Source: Brachyspira aalborgi (lineage in GTDB: Bacteria > Spirochaetota > Brachyspiria > Brachyspirales > Brachyspiraceae). Taken from it: DNA of 64,000 bases. Below, in pieces: positions 16,660 through 26,651 of the stretch. A model generated the notes under the pieces. It made no database searches and was not told where the DNA came from. It saw only the letters and a program-made list of their open reading frames with translations. A program made the position numbers and the translations under genes. The DNA lies in NCBI RefSeq assembly GCF_008016455.1, contig NZ_SAXU01000001.1, forward strand, positions 1,798,001 through 1,862,000, written 5' to 3'. Within the stretch, counting starts at the first letter, position 1. Each line of letters starts with the position of its first letter.

Positions 16660-18837
16660 TTAATGAATTATATAATTTTCTAATATTAATTGTTCTAATT
16701 TTCTTCCATTATACCTATCAATTTTTAATTTATAGCATATATCAATATAATTTGAATTTTCCAATTTTTTAACTTCTTCTTCGTTTGAATCCCATAACAT
16801 AGCGGCTATATTTTTATCGCCTTGATTAAGTTCAATTTTTAAATGCAATTTATCGTTTTTTGACAAAGTTTTAATTTTTACAACTTTAACTTTATTGCAA
16901 TAAAATATCGGCTCTTCGTTTGAAACTCCGAAAGGCTCGAAAGCTTCTATAATTTCCGCTAATTCTACATTTATATATTTTAAATCCAAAATCATATCGT
17001 AATTTTTAGATTCTTTTTCTGAAGATTCAAAATTATTTTCTAAAGAATAATTAATTATTTTTTCTGCAAACTTATCAAATTTATCAATATTTAAACTAAA
17101 TCCCGCCGCATTTTTATGTCCGCCAAATTTATTTAAATAAACGCTCGTAAACTCAAGCATTTCTCTCGCGTTATTATTTCCTCTGCTTCTTATACTTCCC
17201 GTGCAAATTCCAAGTTCTTCATCTTCGTGCAAAATAATCGCGGTTTTTCCGTATTCATTTAAAACTTTTCCCGCTATTAATCCCGTTAAGCCTTGCTCAA
17301 TTTCTTTGCTTTTTACTAATATAATAGGCATAGAGAGAGAATCATTATTTTTAATATATTCGCTAACCGTATTAAAACATTCGTCAGTTAAAGATTTTCT
17401 AGTTTCATTCATGTTATAAACTTCTTCGGAAAGTTTTAAAGCTTCTTCTTTCAATTCGGAAGTTAAAAGTTGTAAAGCATATTCGGGTTTATTCATTCTT
17501 CCCGCCGCATTTATAAAAGGCGCTAATCTCCAACCTATAGTTTGCGTATCGATTTTTGTATTTAATAGATTCATTTTTTCTAAAATGGCGTTATATCTTA
17601 TATGAGACGGTTTTGATAATTCTTCTAAAGCGCATTTTATATAAGCTCTATTTTCTTCTATAACGGGAACAACATCGGCTACGATTCCAAAAGCCGCCAA
17701 TATAGATTCTCTTTTTAAATAATTCTGGAATTGTTTTTGACTCATATAAAACATTCGTTTAAATATTTCCATTTTTATTATTAAATCTCTATATTCAATA
17801 TCTTCGTATTTATAAATATTAACATTTAAAGCGAGAGCAAATTCATTGAGAGTTTTAAAATTTTTTATATTGATATTTCCGTAAGCCGCTCCAAGTTGAA
17901 GTAAATCGTAAACTTTATCAAATGCAGGTAAAAATATTTCGTATTTTTCAAATATATATAATAATCTTTTTAATCTATCTTCGCCTCCCGTTAAAACAAG
18001 TATAGCTCCGTCTCCTTCAAACATATATGTGGCAAGCTCTTCCAATAATTCGTCTTCGGTTAATAATTCGTCATAAAAATCGGAATATATTGATTTATAA
18101 GAATTTTCATTTTCTTTTACGATTTCAAATCCGAAAGGCTCGCTATTTAGAACAAAATTAGTAGATTTTAAAGCTTTTACTTTTTTTAAAATATTATTTT
18201 TTTTATCGATTTCGTAATCTAATATTATAATATCTTTATTATAAACTCTTGTATATGATAAAACGAAAGCTTGCATCAACTTAAAAGCGACAACGCAACC
18301 TGCAAAATTTTTTGAAACGAATCCCGTATTTGAAAGTTTTGGATTAAAAATAGCGTAAGCGTTTGGAAGAATTTCGGGTATATCATGATGGTCGGTTACT
18401 ATTATATCTATAGAATGCTCTCTTGCAAATTCAACTTCTTCTACATTTGAAATTCCACAGTCTACCGTAATTATTAAACTCGTCCCAGAATTTGCATATT
18501 CTTCTATAACGGATTTTGAAAGCCCATAACCTGTAGAATGATTGGGAACGAAAGCCTCCACATTTTTTGTGACGGATTTTAAAGTGTTATATATTATTGA
18601 CGCCGCAGTTATTCCGTCAGCGTCTTTATCTCCGTATATTAATATTTTTTCTTCGCTTTCTATCGCCTCTTTTAATCTATCGACAAATATATTCATATCT
18701 TTTATTCCAAAAGGACTTGAAAGAGAATATATATCTTGAAAAAAGAAATCGAATATATCGGATTTTGTTTTTATTCCTCTTAAATTAAGCAAATCTTTTA
18801 TTATAGGATTTAAATTATTTATATCTATTCTATGCAT
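16660..18837 (-). CDS. recJ: single-stranded-DNA exonuclease RecJ
   Basis: 725 residues, longer than the roughly 580 of the E. coli enzyme because of an insertion near residues 200-320. DHH-family metal motifs are in order: LIYGDKDADGITA, IITVDCGISN, IVTDHHDIPE, and the DHHA1 half with SIRSRGNNNAREML and KFGGHKNAAGFSL (GGH). RecJ degrades single strands 5' to 3' in recombination and mismatch repair. No partner genes are adjacent. Confidence 0.93.
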   Translation of the reverse strand: MHRIDINNLNPIIKDLLNLRGIKTKSDIFDFFFQDIYSLSSPFGIKDMNIFVDRLKEAIESEEKILIYGDKDADGITAASIIYNTLKSVTKNVEAFVPNHSTGYGLSKSVIEEYANSGTSLIITVDCGISNVEEVEFAREHSIDIIVTDHHDIPEILPNAYAIFNPKLSNTGFVSKNFAGCVVAFKLMQAFVLSYTRVYNKDIIILDYEIDKKNNILKKVKALKSTNFVLNSEPFGFEIVKENENSYKSIYSDFYDELLTEDELLEELATYMFEGDGAILVLTGGEDRLKRLLYIFEKYEIFLPAFDKVYDLLQLGAAYGNINIKNFKTLNEFALALNVNIYKYEDIEYRDLIIKMEIFKRMFYMSQKQFQNYLKRESILAAFGIVADVVPVIEENRAYIKCALEELSKPSHIRYNAILEKMNLLNTKIDTQTIGWRLAPFINAAGRMNKPEYALQLLTSELKEEALKLSEEVYNMNETRKSLTDECFNTVSEYIKNNDSLSMPIILVKSKEIEQGLTGLIAGKVLNEYGKTAIILHEDEELGICTGSIRSRGNNNAREMLEFTSVYLNKFGGHKNAAGFSLNIDKFDKFAEKIINYSLENNFESSEKESKNYDMILDLKYINVELAEIIEAFEPFGVSNEEPIFYCNKVKVVKIKTLSKNDKLHLKIELNQGDKNIAAMLWDSNEEEVKKLENSNYIDICYKLKIDRYNGRKLEQLILENYIIH

Positions 18838-19076
18838 TATAATTTCAGAACCTTTAGAGTTTATATATTTTTTTAATATAGTATATTTTGTTTATAATAT
18901 TGTTTCAAGTATGATTTTATACAGTTTTGTTTTTGCATATTTTGTATAAAAATTAAAAGTTGAAAAAATACGAATATAAAAGTAAAATAATATTATGGTT
19001 TCAAGATTTGAAATCCTTATAATATTTAATTATAAAATCGATTAAATTTAAATTTCTAAATAAGGTTTATTATTTT

Positions 19077-19754
19077 ATGGATAAAGAATACGCTAAACAT
19101 TTAATGGGAATATATAAAGATAAAATATTGCATGAAAGAATGAAAAGAAGATTGGAATATTTTAAGAGAGTTTACAAAAGAGATAACGATAAAAGACTAT
19201 TTGCAGAACTTGCATTTTGTATATGCACTCCGCAAACAAAAGCAAGAAGCGGAGCGGCGGCTATAATAGACCTTTATAATCATAATTTGCTTTTTAATGG
19301 AAGCGCGGAAAAAGTTGCAAATATTTTAATTAAGCATGTGAGGTTTCATAATATGAAAGCTCAAAATATAATTCTTGCAAGAAAACTCTATTTTCCGAAA
19401 GAAAAATTCATTTTAAAAGAAAGAATAAACTATGCAATAAAAAACGATTCTATGGTTGAACTTCGCAATCAACTTGCTAAAGAAGTTAAAGGCTATGGAC
19501 TTAAAGAAGCGAGTCATTTTTTAAGAAATATCGGATTCGGGCAGAAAATAGGAATATTGGACAGACATATTATGCGAGTTATGGATAAACTTGAAATACT
19601 TCCCGAAGGAATGACTCCAAAAACAAGTTTAACTAAAAATAATTATTTAAAAGTAGAAGAGAATTTAGTAGAATATTCTAAAAAAGAAAATATACCGATG
19701 GAATATTTAGATTTTGTTTTTTGGTTTGACGCTACTAACGACATATTTAAATAA
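19077..19754 (+). CDS. ogg: Ogg2-type N-glycosylase/DNA lyase
   Basis: 225 residues of the archaeal-type 8-oxoguanine glycosylase (Ogg2) family. The helix-hairpin-helix is VKGYGLKEASHFLRNIGFGQ, with its catalytic lysine (GLKEASHF), and the catalytic aspartate is in ILDRHIMRVM. The protein ends in FWFDATNDIFK. It removes 8-oxoguanine and cleaves the resulting site. Its presence next to recJ and the other glycosylases in this window is a coincidence of repair genes rather than an operon. Confidence 0.88.
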   Translation: MDKEYAKHLMGIYKDKILHERMKRRLEYFKRVYKRDNDKRLFAELAFCICTPQTKARSGAAAIIDLYNHNLLFNGSAEKVANILIKHVRFHNMKAQNIILARKLYFPKEKFILKERINYAIKNDSMVELRNQLAKEVKGYGLKEASHFLRNIGFGQKIGILDRHIMRVMDKLEILPEGMTPKTSLTKNNYLKVEENLVEYSKKENIPMEYLDFVFWFDATNDIFK

Positions 19755-19809
19755 ATTTTTATAAAACTTTTCAATTTTATTTATTTTTAATAAATTATCA
19801 TATTTCTTA

Positions 19810-19837
19810 TTGACAATTAAAATAATAATGTTAAAAT
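19810..19837 (+). promoter_or_regulatory. promoter of the ABC peptide-transporter operon
   Basis: TTGACA (19810-19815), 16-base spacer, TAAAAT (19832-19837). AAGGAG follows just before the ATG at 19871. Confidence 0.7.
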
Positions 19838-19870
19838 ACAATTTATTTACAACTGACAAGGAGTTTAAAA

Positions 19871-21634
19871 ATGTCAAAATTATATTTTATATTTATATTG
19901 CTTATTTTAATATCATGCGGTTCTTCTCAACAATCCGCAAATAATGTGGATGTTCAAATAATAGGGATGGCTATAAATGAAAAAGAATTGAATGTTATGA
20001 GAGACATACTTTCAAAAAATGGTTTTAATCCAAAAATAAATATGCTGCCTGATTATGCAAGTTTTATTGGGCAATTAGAGGCAAATAATTACGATATTGC
20101 AATAAACAGCTGGAATACTGTAACAGGTAATCCAGATTATGCCGTAAGGTCGTTATTTATAAGCGGGGGAGATTATAATCGTTCAAAAATATCTAACGAA
20201 AAACTTGACAACCTTATAGAAAAAGCGTCAACCGAAAGCTCGGATGCGGCTAAAAATACATATAACGACATAGAAAAAGTTATTATAGACGAAAACGCTT
20301 ATATTATACCGTTATACAATAGAGTAAAAACGCAGGCTTTTAATAAAAAAATATTGGATGAAAGCACGGTTAATATTTATAAAGTCGCAAGTTTGAATAT
20401 AAGCGAAATGTCTTTTATTGATAAAAGTAAAAATGAAACAGACCCGTTATATGTAAGTCAGACATTATCTACTTTGACCTCTTTAGACCCTATAAAAGGT
20501 AATGACGGTTCTATTAATATGATAAATAATCAAATGTATATAAGAATAGTAAATCTTACTACAAACGACCAAATAACCACAAGATATTCTTTATCATATA
20601 ATTACGCTATAGCTCAAGGAAACAAAGATTATTATTTTATTTTAAGAGACGATGTTTATTTTGCAAAAGTTGAAAATAGGCAGGCTGTAAATACTGGGGA
20701 GAGAGTTGGAGCAAGCGATGTAGTATTTTCGTTAAAAAGAGCGAAAGATAGAAATAGCGTCCCTAACCATAGAACATATAGTTTGCATAGCAGTATGGAA
20801 AGAATATCGATAGTTACCGATATAAACGAATTAAGAAATACAAAAACTGAAAATAGCGATGTTTATACGGAACTTTCTCAAAATTTACCCGCTCCTATAA
20901 CCTCTTTAACTTCCGTTAGCTCTCAAGCAAATAATAAAAACGGAGTTTATCAAGTTGTAAAGATAACTACTATAAAACCTTTTCCTCAAGTGTTAAATTA
21001 TCTTGCTCATCAATCCGCTGGAATAGTAAGCGAAAAACAAATTAAAAAAGTTAATACTTATAAGGTTGAAAATTACGACCCAAAAAACGATATAGCTTAC
21101 GGGGACGAATCTACAATAACCGAAGGAGCGAGTTATAATAATACTTTAGTTGTGAGCGGACAATATATAGCTATTTATAAAAACGATTATGAAATATTAT
21201 TGGAAAGAAATCCCGCTTTTATGAAAGACACTGTATATTACCCGAATATAAAAACTTTAAATATAAAATTTATTAGAGATTTGGACGCTTCTGTTTCGGC
21301 TTTAAGAAGCGGAGATATTTATGTTCTATACGATATTATTCCAGATAAATTAAAAGTAATAGAATCCGACTCTAATTTGCTTCTTCAAAAAGTTCCAAGC
21401 AATGCATTAATATTTGCATTTATAAATATGTCGGATGGGCATATAACTTCCGATGTTAATATTAGAAAGGCGATTTTATATTCTATAGACCAAAACGCGT
21501 TTATAGCGGTTAATGATAATTATGGATATAGAGCTTATACTACTATTAGCCCTTTAATTGATACTGGAAATATTCTTAATCAAGATAGAGATAAAGTTAA
21601 AGAATATTTAAAAGCCTATGAAGAAAACAAATAA
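19871..21634 (+). CDS. ABC substrate-binding lipoprotein of the SBP_bac_5 family, apparently circularly permuted
   Basis: 587 residues. The lipoprotein signal ends in LLILISC (C16). In normal family members the sequence around 'LDPLYV...' comes first and the lobe with 'YDIALNGW...GDPDY' last. Here residues ~28-190 contain the normally C-terminal lobe (NNYDIAINSWNTVTGNPDYA, then IIDENAYIIPLYNRV), and residues ~195-587 contain the normally N-terminal part (TDPLYVSQTLSTLTSLDP, the VVFSLKRAKD motif, NIRKAILYSIDQNAF), ending with DKVKEYLKAYEE where the C-terminal lobe would usually begin. No frameshift is visible. It delivers peptide or nickel-type ligands to the permeases encoded next. Confidence 0.8.
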   Translation: MSKLYFIFILLILISCGSSQQSANNVDVQIIGMAINEKELNVMRDILSKNGFNPKINMLPDYASFIGQLEANNYDIAINSWNTVTGNPDYAVRSLFISGGDYNRSKISNEKLDNLIEKASTESSDAAKNTYNDIEKVIIDENAYIIPLYNRVKTQAFNKKILDESTVNIYKVASLNISEMSFIDKSKNETDPLYVSQTLSTLTSLDPIKGNDGSINMINNQMYIRIVNLTTNDQITTRYSLSYNYAIAQGNKDYYFILRDDVYFAKVENRQAVNTGERVGASDVVFSLKRAKDRNSVPNHRTYSLHSSMERISIVTDINELRNTKTENSDVYTELSQNLPAPITSLTSVSSQANNKNGVYQVVKITTIKPFPQVLNYLAHQSAGIVSEKQIKKVNTYKVENYDPKNDIAYGDESTITEGASYNNTLVVSGQYIAIYKNDYEILLERNPAFMKDTVYYPNIKTLNIKFIRDLDASVSALRSGDIYVLYDIIPDKLKVIESDSNLLLQKVPSNALIFAFINMSDGHITSDVNIRKAILYSIDQNAFIAVNDNYGYRAYTTISPLIDTGNILNQDRDKVKEYLKAYEENK

Positions 21635-21651
21635 AATATTAAAATTTATAT

Positions 21652-23046
21652 ATGAAAAATAATATAATTAACAATATTACAAATAATTTTTATAAAATGC
21701 AGAAATTGTTTCTATATAAAATTGCTATAACGATTTTTGGCATATTTACTTATTTATTTATATGGGTAAAAAAATATATCTTGTATAAATATCATAAAAA
21801 ACTATATAGAAACAATTATATTTATTCTGAAACGGATTTTGAAAAATTAGCGGAAGAATACTCTTTTCATATTGAAAAAGAAAAAGAGATATTATCAAAA
21901 AACATATCAAAAGAGGAAAAAGAAAGTCGAATAAAAAAATATATAGACAATATTAAAAAATCTATGAATAAATATATCAATAAAGAAATCAAATCCAATA
22001 TTGAAGATTCCGCCATATTAAAAAATTTATTAGAAAATAATATATTTTTTATATATTCCGTTATATTTTCATTGCCAATGTATATATTAATATATATTTT
22101 TTCTCATTGGTATATGAAATATATATTTGAAAGAATAGTTATGATGTTATTCGTAATGTTTGGGGTAATTTTTTTAGTATTTACAATATTATATATTTCT
22201 CCAATGGATAGCGCCGTAAATATTTTAGGACAGGACGCCACTAAAGAGCAAATAGAAGCTTTTAATAAATCATACGGTTTGGATAAATCGTATATAGAAC
22301 AGTTATTCTATTCTTTGAAAAATATTATTACATTTAATTTAGGCAAATCTTATGTTGGAAACGAAGATATATTTTCGGCAATCGCGCGCAAATTTCCTAT
22401 AACTTTATCTATTTCGTTTTTATCGTTGTTACTTGCAATAATTATAGCGATACCCGCGGGAGTAATATCTTCTATAAAACAATATTCTATATTCGATTAT
22501 GTTTTTATGCTTGTAGCTTTAATAGGTTTATCTATACCAAATTTTTGGATAGGATTAATATTGATATTAAATTTTTCAATTAATCTTAATATTTTTCCTG
22601 CGTCTTTTTCGGTTCATAATATAAGTTCTTATATTATGCCGACAATAGTTTTGGGAACGGGACTTTCGGCGGCGGTAGCGAGAATGACAAGAGCTTCTAT
22701 GTTGGAGATAAAATCATCGGAATTCGTTTTAACCGCTCGAAGCAAAGGGTTAAATGAAAATATCGTTATATTTAGGCATATATTTAAAAACGCTTTAATA
22801 CCAATAATAACGGTTATTGGAATACAACTTGGTTCTATACTTGGCGGAGCGGCGGTTACGGAAAAAGTATTTAATATTAACGGCATAGGAAGTTATATAG
22901 TCGATAAACAATTTATACCAGATATACCCGTTATTTTAGCTGGAGTAGTATATATTTCAATAGTCGTAAGTATAGTTAATTTAATAATGGATATATTATA
23001 CGCTTTTTTAGACCCAAGAATTAAATCGGATATGAAAAATTATTAG
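21652..23046 (+). CDS. ABC transporter permease, DppB/OppB type with N-terminal extension
   Basis: 464 residues; family members are usually 305-340. The core (about residues 155-464) has six helices, the usual LDKSYIEQLFYSL loop and the EAA-type coupling loop TARSKGLNENIVIFRHIFKNA, and ends in FLDPRIKSDM. The extra ~150 residues at the start contain two membrane stretches separated by a lysine-rich, probably cytoplasmic coiled-coil (EEKESRIKKYIDNIKKSMNK). It pairs with the next permease; 17 bases separate it from the binding-protein gene. Confidence 0.88.
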   Translation: MKNNIINNITNNFYKMQKLFLYKIAITIFGIFTYLFIWVKKYILYKYHKKLYRNNYIYSETDFEKLAEEYSFHIEKEKEILSKNISKEEKESRIKKYIDNIKKSMNKYINKEIKSNIEDSAILKNLLENNIFFIYSVIFSLPMYILIYIFSHWYMKYIFERIVMMLFVMFGVIFLVFTILYISPMDSAVNILGQDATKEQIEAFNKSYGLDKSYIEQLFYSLKNIITFNLGKSYVGNEDIFSAIARKFPITLSISFLSLLLAIIIAIPAGVISSIKQYSIFDYVFMLVALIGLSIPNFWIGLILILNFSINLNIFPASFSVHNISSYIMPTIVLGTGLSAAVARMTRASMLEIKSSEFVLTARSKGLNENIVIFRHIFKNALIPIITVIGIQLGSILGGAAVTEKVFNINGIGSYIVDKQFIPDIPVILAGVVYISIVVSIVNLIMDILYAFLDPRIKSDMKNY

Positions 23047-23055
23047 AGTATAATT

Positions 23056-24552
23056 ATGAATTATAGAAAAAGATTAGAAGAAAGCAAATTTATAAAATTT
23101 AGAGAATACGGTTCGCTCAAATTTTCAATAGGAGCTTCTTTATTTGTCGGTATTTTATTATTTTTATTTTCTATAGATATTCCTAAAAGAAGTTTTAATA
23201 TATATGTTATAATCGTATCGATTTTATATTTTCTTTCGTCTATAGTCTCTTATATAATATTAAATAAATTAAAAGAAGATGTCAAAAAATTTAATTATAT
23301 AAAACAAAATACGAGAAAATTAGGATTTATATTAATATCTTTTATATTATTTGCAAATATATTCGCCGTTTCTTCTGGTTTTCTTTTGATAGCTAAAAAG
23401 AAAGAACTTGAATATATATTATTATTTGAAGCTTTTTTAATAAATATTTATATTATATTGGTTTCGTTTATTAATTTATTTAAAGAAAGTATACCTCAAA
23501 AATTTTATATTGGAATAACGATACTTTTTATTACTTCGTTATTTTATTTAATTTCCATATATTTTGTTTCTAAAAAAGATTTAAAATCGAATAAGAAAAT
23601 TTTTTATATTATCGCTATAATATGTATAATTACGGTTGTATTTGGAAATATATTTGCATTGCTATCTGGAATTACGATTATAATTAAGATAAATCATAAA
23701 GACGAAGATATATCTATAGAATTTGTCGATACTTTATATAGAATATTCAAAAATGAAATGGCGGTTATAGGTATGTTTTTTGTTATATTTTTATTTTCAT
23801 TGTCTATAAACAGCGTATTTACATTTAATTATTCCGATGCCATAGAAAATAATTATTCGGCGTTATTAAATCATCCTTCGTTATCTTATCCTTTTGGAAC
23901 TGATAATTACGGCAGAGATGTTTTTAGTAGAATAGTTTTTGGAGCGAGAATATCTTTAATAATAGGAATAATATCCACTTTAATACCGATTGTAATAGGC
24001 GGAATATTAGGCGCGTTATCGGGTTATTATAAAAGAAATGTTGATAATATAATAATGAGAGCTTTGGATGTATTATATTCTATTCCCAATATACTTCTTG
24101 CGATAGCTATTATATCGGTTTTTGGCGCTAATGTTTTTGTATTGATAATAGCGTTAAGTATCAGCGCGATTCCAAAATATGCAAGGACTGTCAGAGCGAG
24201 CGTAATTTCGGTATCAAATATGGAATTTGTAGAAGCGGCTAAAGCTTTAGGAGCAAATAATTTTATAGTTATTTATAAACATATTATTCCAAATGTATTA
24301 TCTCCCGTAATAGTTAGAATGTCTTTAGATATAGGCTCTGCGGTTTTGCAAACCAGCAGTTTAAGTTTTTTGGGTTTAGGTATAGAGCCTCATATACCAG
24401 AATGGGGAAATATATTAAAAACGGGAAGCGTATATCTTGAAACCAATCCTTATATAGCCATATTTCCTGGACTTGCGATTATATTAATGGTATTGGCTTT
24501 TAATTTTTTAGGAGACGGTTTGAGAGACGCTTTAGACCCGAGAATGAAATAA
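23056..24552 (+). CDS. ABC transporter permease, DppC/OppC type with N-terminal extension
   Basis: 498 residues against about 300 for ordinary DppC. The first ~230 residues hold five or six additional hydrophobic segments arranged as a repeated 'FILFANIFAVSSGF ... IIAIICIITVVFGNIFALLSG' pattern, which looks like an internal duplication. The core follows with HPSLSYPFGTDNYGRDVFSR, the coupling loop EAAKALGANNFIVIYKHIIPN and the ending GDGLRDALDPRMK. It works with the other permease in the inner membrane. Nine bases after the previous gene. Confidence 0.88.
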   Translation: MNYRKRLEESKFIKFREYGSLKFSIGASLFVGILLFLFSIDIPKRSFNIYVIIVSILYFLSSIVSYIILNKLKEDVKKFNYIKQNTRKLGFILISFILFANIFAVSSGFLLIAKKKELEYILLFEAFLINIYIILVSFINLFKESIPQKFYIGITILFITSLFYLISIYFVSKKDLKSNKKIFYIIAIICIITVVFGNIFALLSGITIIIKINHKDEDISIEFVDTLYRIFKNEMAVIGMFFVIFLFSLSINSVFTFNYSDAIENNYSALLNHPSLSYPFGTDNYGRDVFSRIVFGARISLIIGIISTLIPIVIGGILGALSGYYKRNVDNIIMRALDVLYSIPNILLAIAIISVFGANVFVLIIALSISAIPKYARTVRASVISVSNMEFVEAAKALGANNFIVIYKHIIPNVLSPVIVRMSLDIGSAVLQTSSLSFLGLGIEPHIPEWGNILKTGSVYLETNPYIAIFPGLAIILMVLAFNFLGDGLRDALDPRMK

Positions 24553-24594
24553 AATAATGAATAAATAAATATAAATAAAGGTAAAAAATAATTT

Positions 24595-25569
24595 ATGAAA
24601 GAAAACGATTTACTGAATATAAAGAATTTGCATGTTCATTATATTAAAGAAGACGAAACGGTTAAAGCCGTTAACGGTATAAATATCTCGTTAAAAAAAG
24701 GAGAAAGTATAGGTATAGTTGGAGAAACTGGAGCGGGAAAAACTACTATGGCGTTGTCTATAATGGGACTTATACCGTATCCTCCTGGAATTATAGTGGA
24801 CGGAGAAATATATTACGAAGGAAAAAATATAATAAATAGCGATAAAAAAGAATACCAAAACATAAGAGGCAAGGGCATATCTATGATATTTCAAGACCCT
24901 ATGACCGCTCTAAATCCTACGATGACTATTGAAAAACAATTAATGGAAGTATTGGACAGCCATGAAAAAAATATGAGTAAAAATGAAAAAAGAAAAACCG
25001 TTATAGAATTACTTGAAATGGTAGGAGTTCAAAGAGATAGATTAAAAGAATATCCTCATCAGTTTTCGGGAGGCATGAAGCAAAGGGTTGTAATAGCTAT
25101 GTCTTTATTATTAAAACCAAAAATTTTAATAGCCGATGAACCGACTACAGCGTTGGATGTCACTATACAAGCTCAAGTTTTGGATATAATAAACAGCCTT
25201 AAAGAAAAATTTAATATGTCTCTTATTCTTATAACTCATGATTTGGGAATAGTAGCCGAAATTTGCGATAGAATATTTATAGTTTATGCGGGCGAAGTAG
25301 TTGAAAGCGGTAATGTAAAAGATGTTTATTTAAATACCAAACACCCATATACAAAAGGACTTTTTAATTCCATACCAAGATTAGATATTGATAACGAAAG
25401 ACTTACCCCGATAGAAGGCGACATGGTTAATCCTGCAAATCTGCCAAGCGGATGTTATTTTCATCCAAGATGCGTATACAAAAAAGATATATGCATAAAT
25501 AAAAAACCTAAATTTACTGGCGTTAATCATGGATATAGCTGTCATTTTTCGTTTGATAACGGAGAGTAA
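24595..25569 (+). CDS. ABC transporter ATPase, DppD/OppD type
   Basis: 324 residues. Walker A is GETGAGKTT, the signature is FSGGMKQRVVIAMSL, Walker B is ILIADEPTTALD and the H-loop is ILITHDLG. The C-terminal oligopeptide-transporter domain has CYFHPRCVYKKDIC, a cysteine-rich motif usual for these ATPases. It powers uptake with its partner encoded six bases downstream. Confidence 0.93.
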   Translation: MKENDLLNIKNLHVHYIKEDETVKAVNGINISLKKGESIGIVGETGAGKTTMALSIMGLIPYPPGIIVDGEIYYEGKNIINSDKKEYQNIRGKGISMIFQDPMTALNPTMTIEKQLMEVLDSHEKNMSKNEKRKTVIELLEMVGVQRDRLKEYPHQFSGGMKQRVVIAMSLLLKPKILIADEPTTALDVTIQAQVLDIINSLKEKFNMSLILITHDLGIVAEICDRIFIVYAGEVVESGNVKDVYLNTKHPYTKGLFNSIPRLDIDNERLTPIEGDMVNPANLPSGCYFHPRCVYKKDICINKKPKFTGVNHGYSCHFSFDNGE

Positions 25570-25574
25570 ATATA

Positions 25575-26531
25575 ATGTTTATACAAACAAAAAATTTATA
25601 TAAATATTTCGACACTCCAAGTGGTAAATTGCATGCCGTAGACAATATAAATATAGGTATGAACGAAGGCGAAACGCTTGGAATTGTGGGAGAATCGGGA
25701 TGTGGAAAAAGCACTTTGGGAAGAGTTATTTTAAGACTTCAAGAACCAGATAGCGGAAATATATATTATGACGGTATGGATATTACAAAATTAAACGACA
25801 GCGACATGAGAAAAATGAGAAGATATATGCAGATAATATTTCAAGACCCCTATTCTTCTTTAAATCCGAGATATACGGTATCGGAAATAATATCCGAACC
25901 TCTTAATTTTTTTAATATATACGAAAATCATAGAGATAAAAAATCGAGAGTGGAAGAGCTTATGGATATAGTGGGTTTAAGTAAGAGATGCTATAATATG
26001 TATCCGCATGAATTTGACGGAGGAAGAAGACAGAGAATAGTAATAGCACGAGCGCTTTCAATAAATCCAAAATTTATAGTTTGTGATGAACCCGTAAGTG
26101 CGTTGGATGTTTCGATACAGGCTCAAATAATAAATCTGCTTATGGATTTGCAAAAATCGTTAAAGCTTACATATATGTTTATATCGCATGATTTATCTGT
26201 GGTAAAACATATATCAAATAATATATCCGTTATGTATTTGGGCGAGATAATAGAAAGCTGCGATAAAAAATCTTTATTTGAATCTCCTATGCATCCATAT
26301 ACAAAAGCCTTGCTTTCCGCCATACCTTCTATAAATTTTAATGAAAATGATAAAATAAAAAAGAATATTATATTAAAAGGCGAAATTTCCTCTCCGATTA
26401 ATCCTAAAAAAGGATGCCGATTTTATAACAGATGTGTTTACGCTAAAGAATACTGTTTAAACGAAAATATAAAATTGGAAGAAGTTAATAATAATCATTA
26501 TGTAGCTTGTTTGAGAGCAAAAGAATTATAA
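25575..26531 (+). CDS. ABC transporter ATPase, DppF/OppF type
   Basis: 318 residues. Walker A is GESGCGKST; Walker B FIVCDEPVSALD; H-loop FISHDLSVV; C-terminal CRFYNRCVYAKEYC. The signature reads FDGGRRQRI instead of the usual SGGQRQRI. The same D-G-G variant is known in other peptide/nickel ATPases, so it is probably functional. It is the last gene of the five-gene operon. Confidence 0.93.
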   Translation: MFIQTKNLYKYFDTPSGKLHAVDNINIGMNEGETLGIVGESGCGKSTLGRVILRLQEPDSGNIYYDGMDITKLNDSDMRKMRRYMQIIFQDPYSSLNPRYTVSEIISEPLNFFNIYENHRDKKSRVEELMDIVGLSKRCYNMYPHEFDGGRRQRIVIARALSINPKFIVCDEPVSALDVSIQAQIINLLMDLQKSLKLTYMFISHDLSVVKHISNNISVMYLGEIIESCDKKSLFESPMHPYTKALLSAIPSINFNENDKIKKNIILKGEISSPINPKKGCRFYNRCVYAKEYCLNENIKLEEVNNNHYVACLRAKEL

Positions 26532-26588
26532 TCGTATTTTAATTTTTAAATAATATGTTATATAATAATAAAACAAAAAGGAATTAAA

Positions 26589-26651
26589 ATGACAGAAGCA
26601 AAACTAAAGCATACAACTTTAGATAATATAGGTTATCACTCTTTTGACTAG
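26589..26651 (+). other. 20-codon reading frame before the cas1 remnant
   Basis: AAGGAATT precedes an ATG and a 20-residue frame (MTEAKLKHTTLDNIGYHSFD) that ends in TAG inside the start of the cas1 remnant, in another frame. It does not look like the start of a Cas1 protein. It could be the 5' end of a lost first cas gene, fused to the 3' part of cas1 by a deletion. Confidence 0.3.

Noticed and set aside
25575-26531. Altered ABC signature (D-G-G-R-R) as a sign of an inactive ATPase
   Set aside because: Similar signatures are common in this ATPase subfamily and all other motifs are intact.
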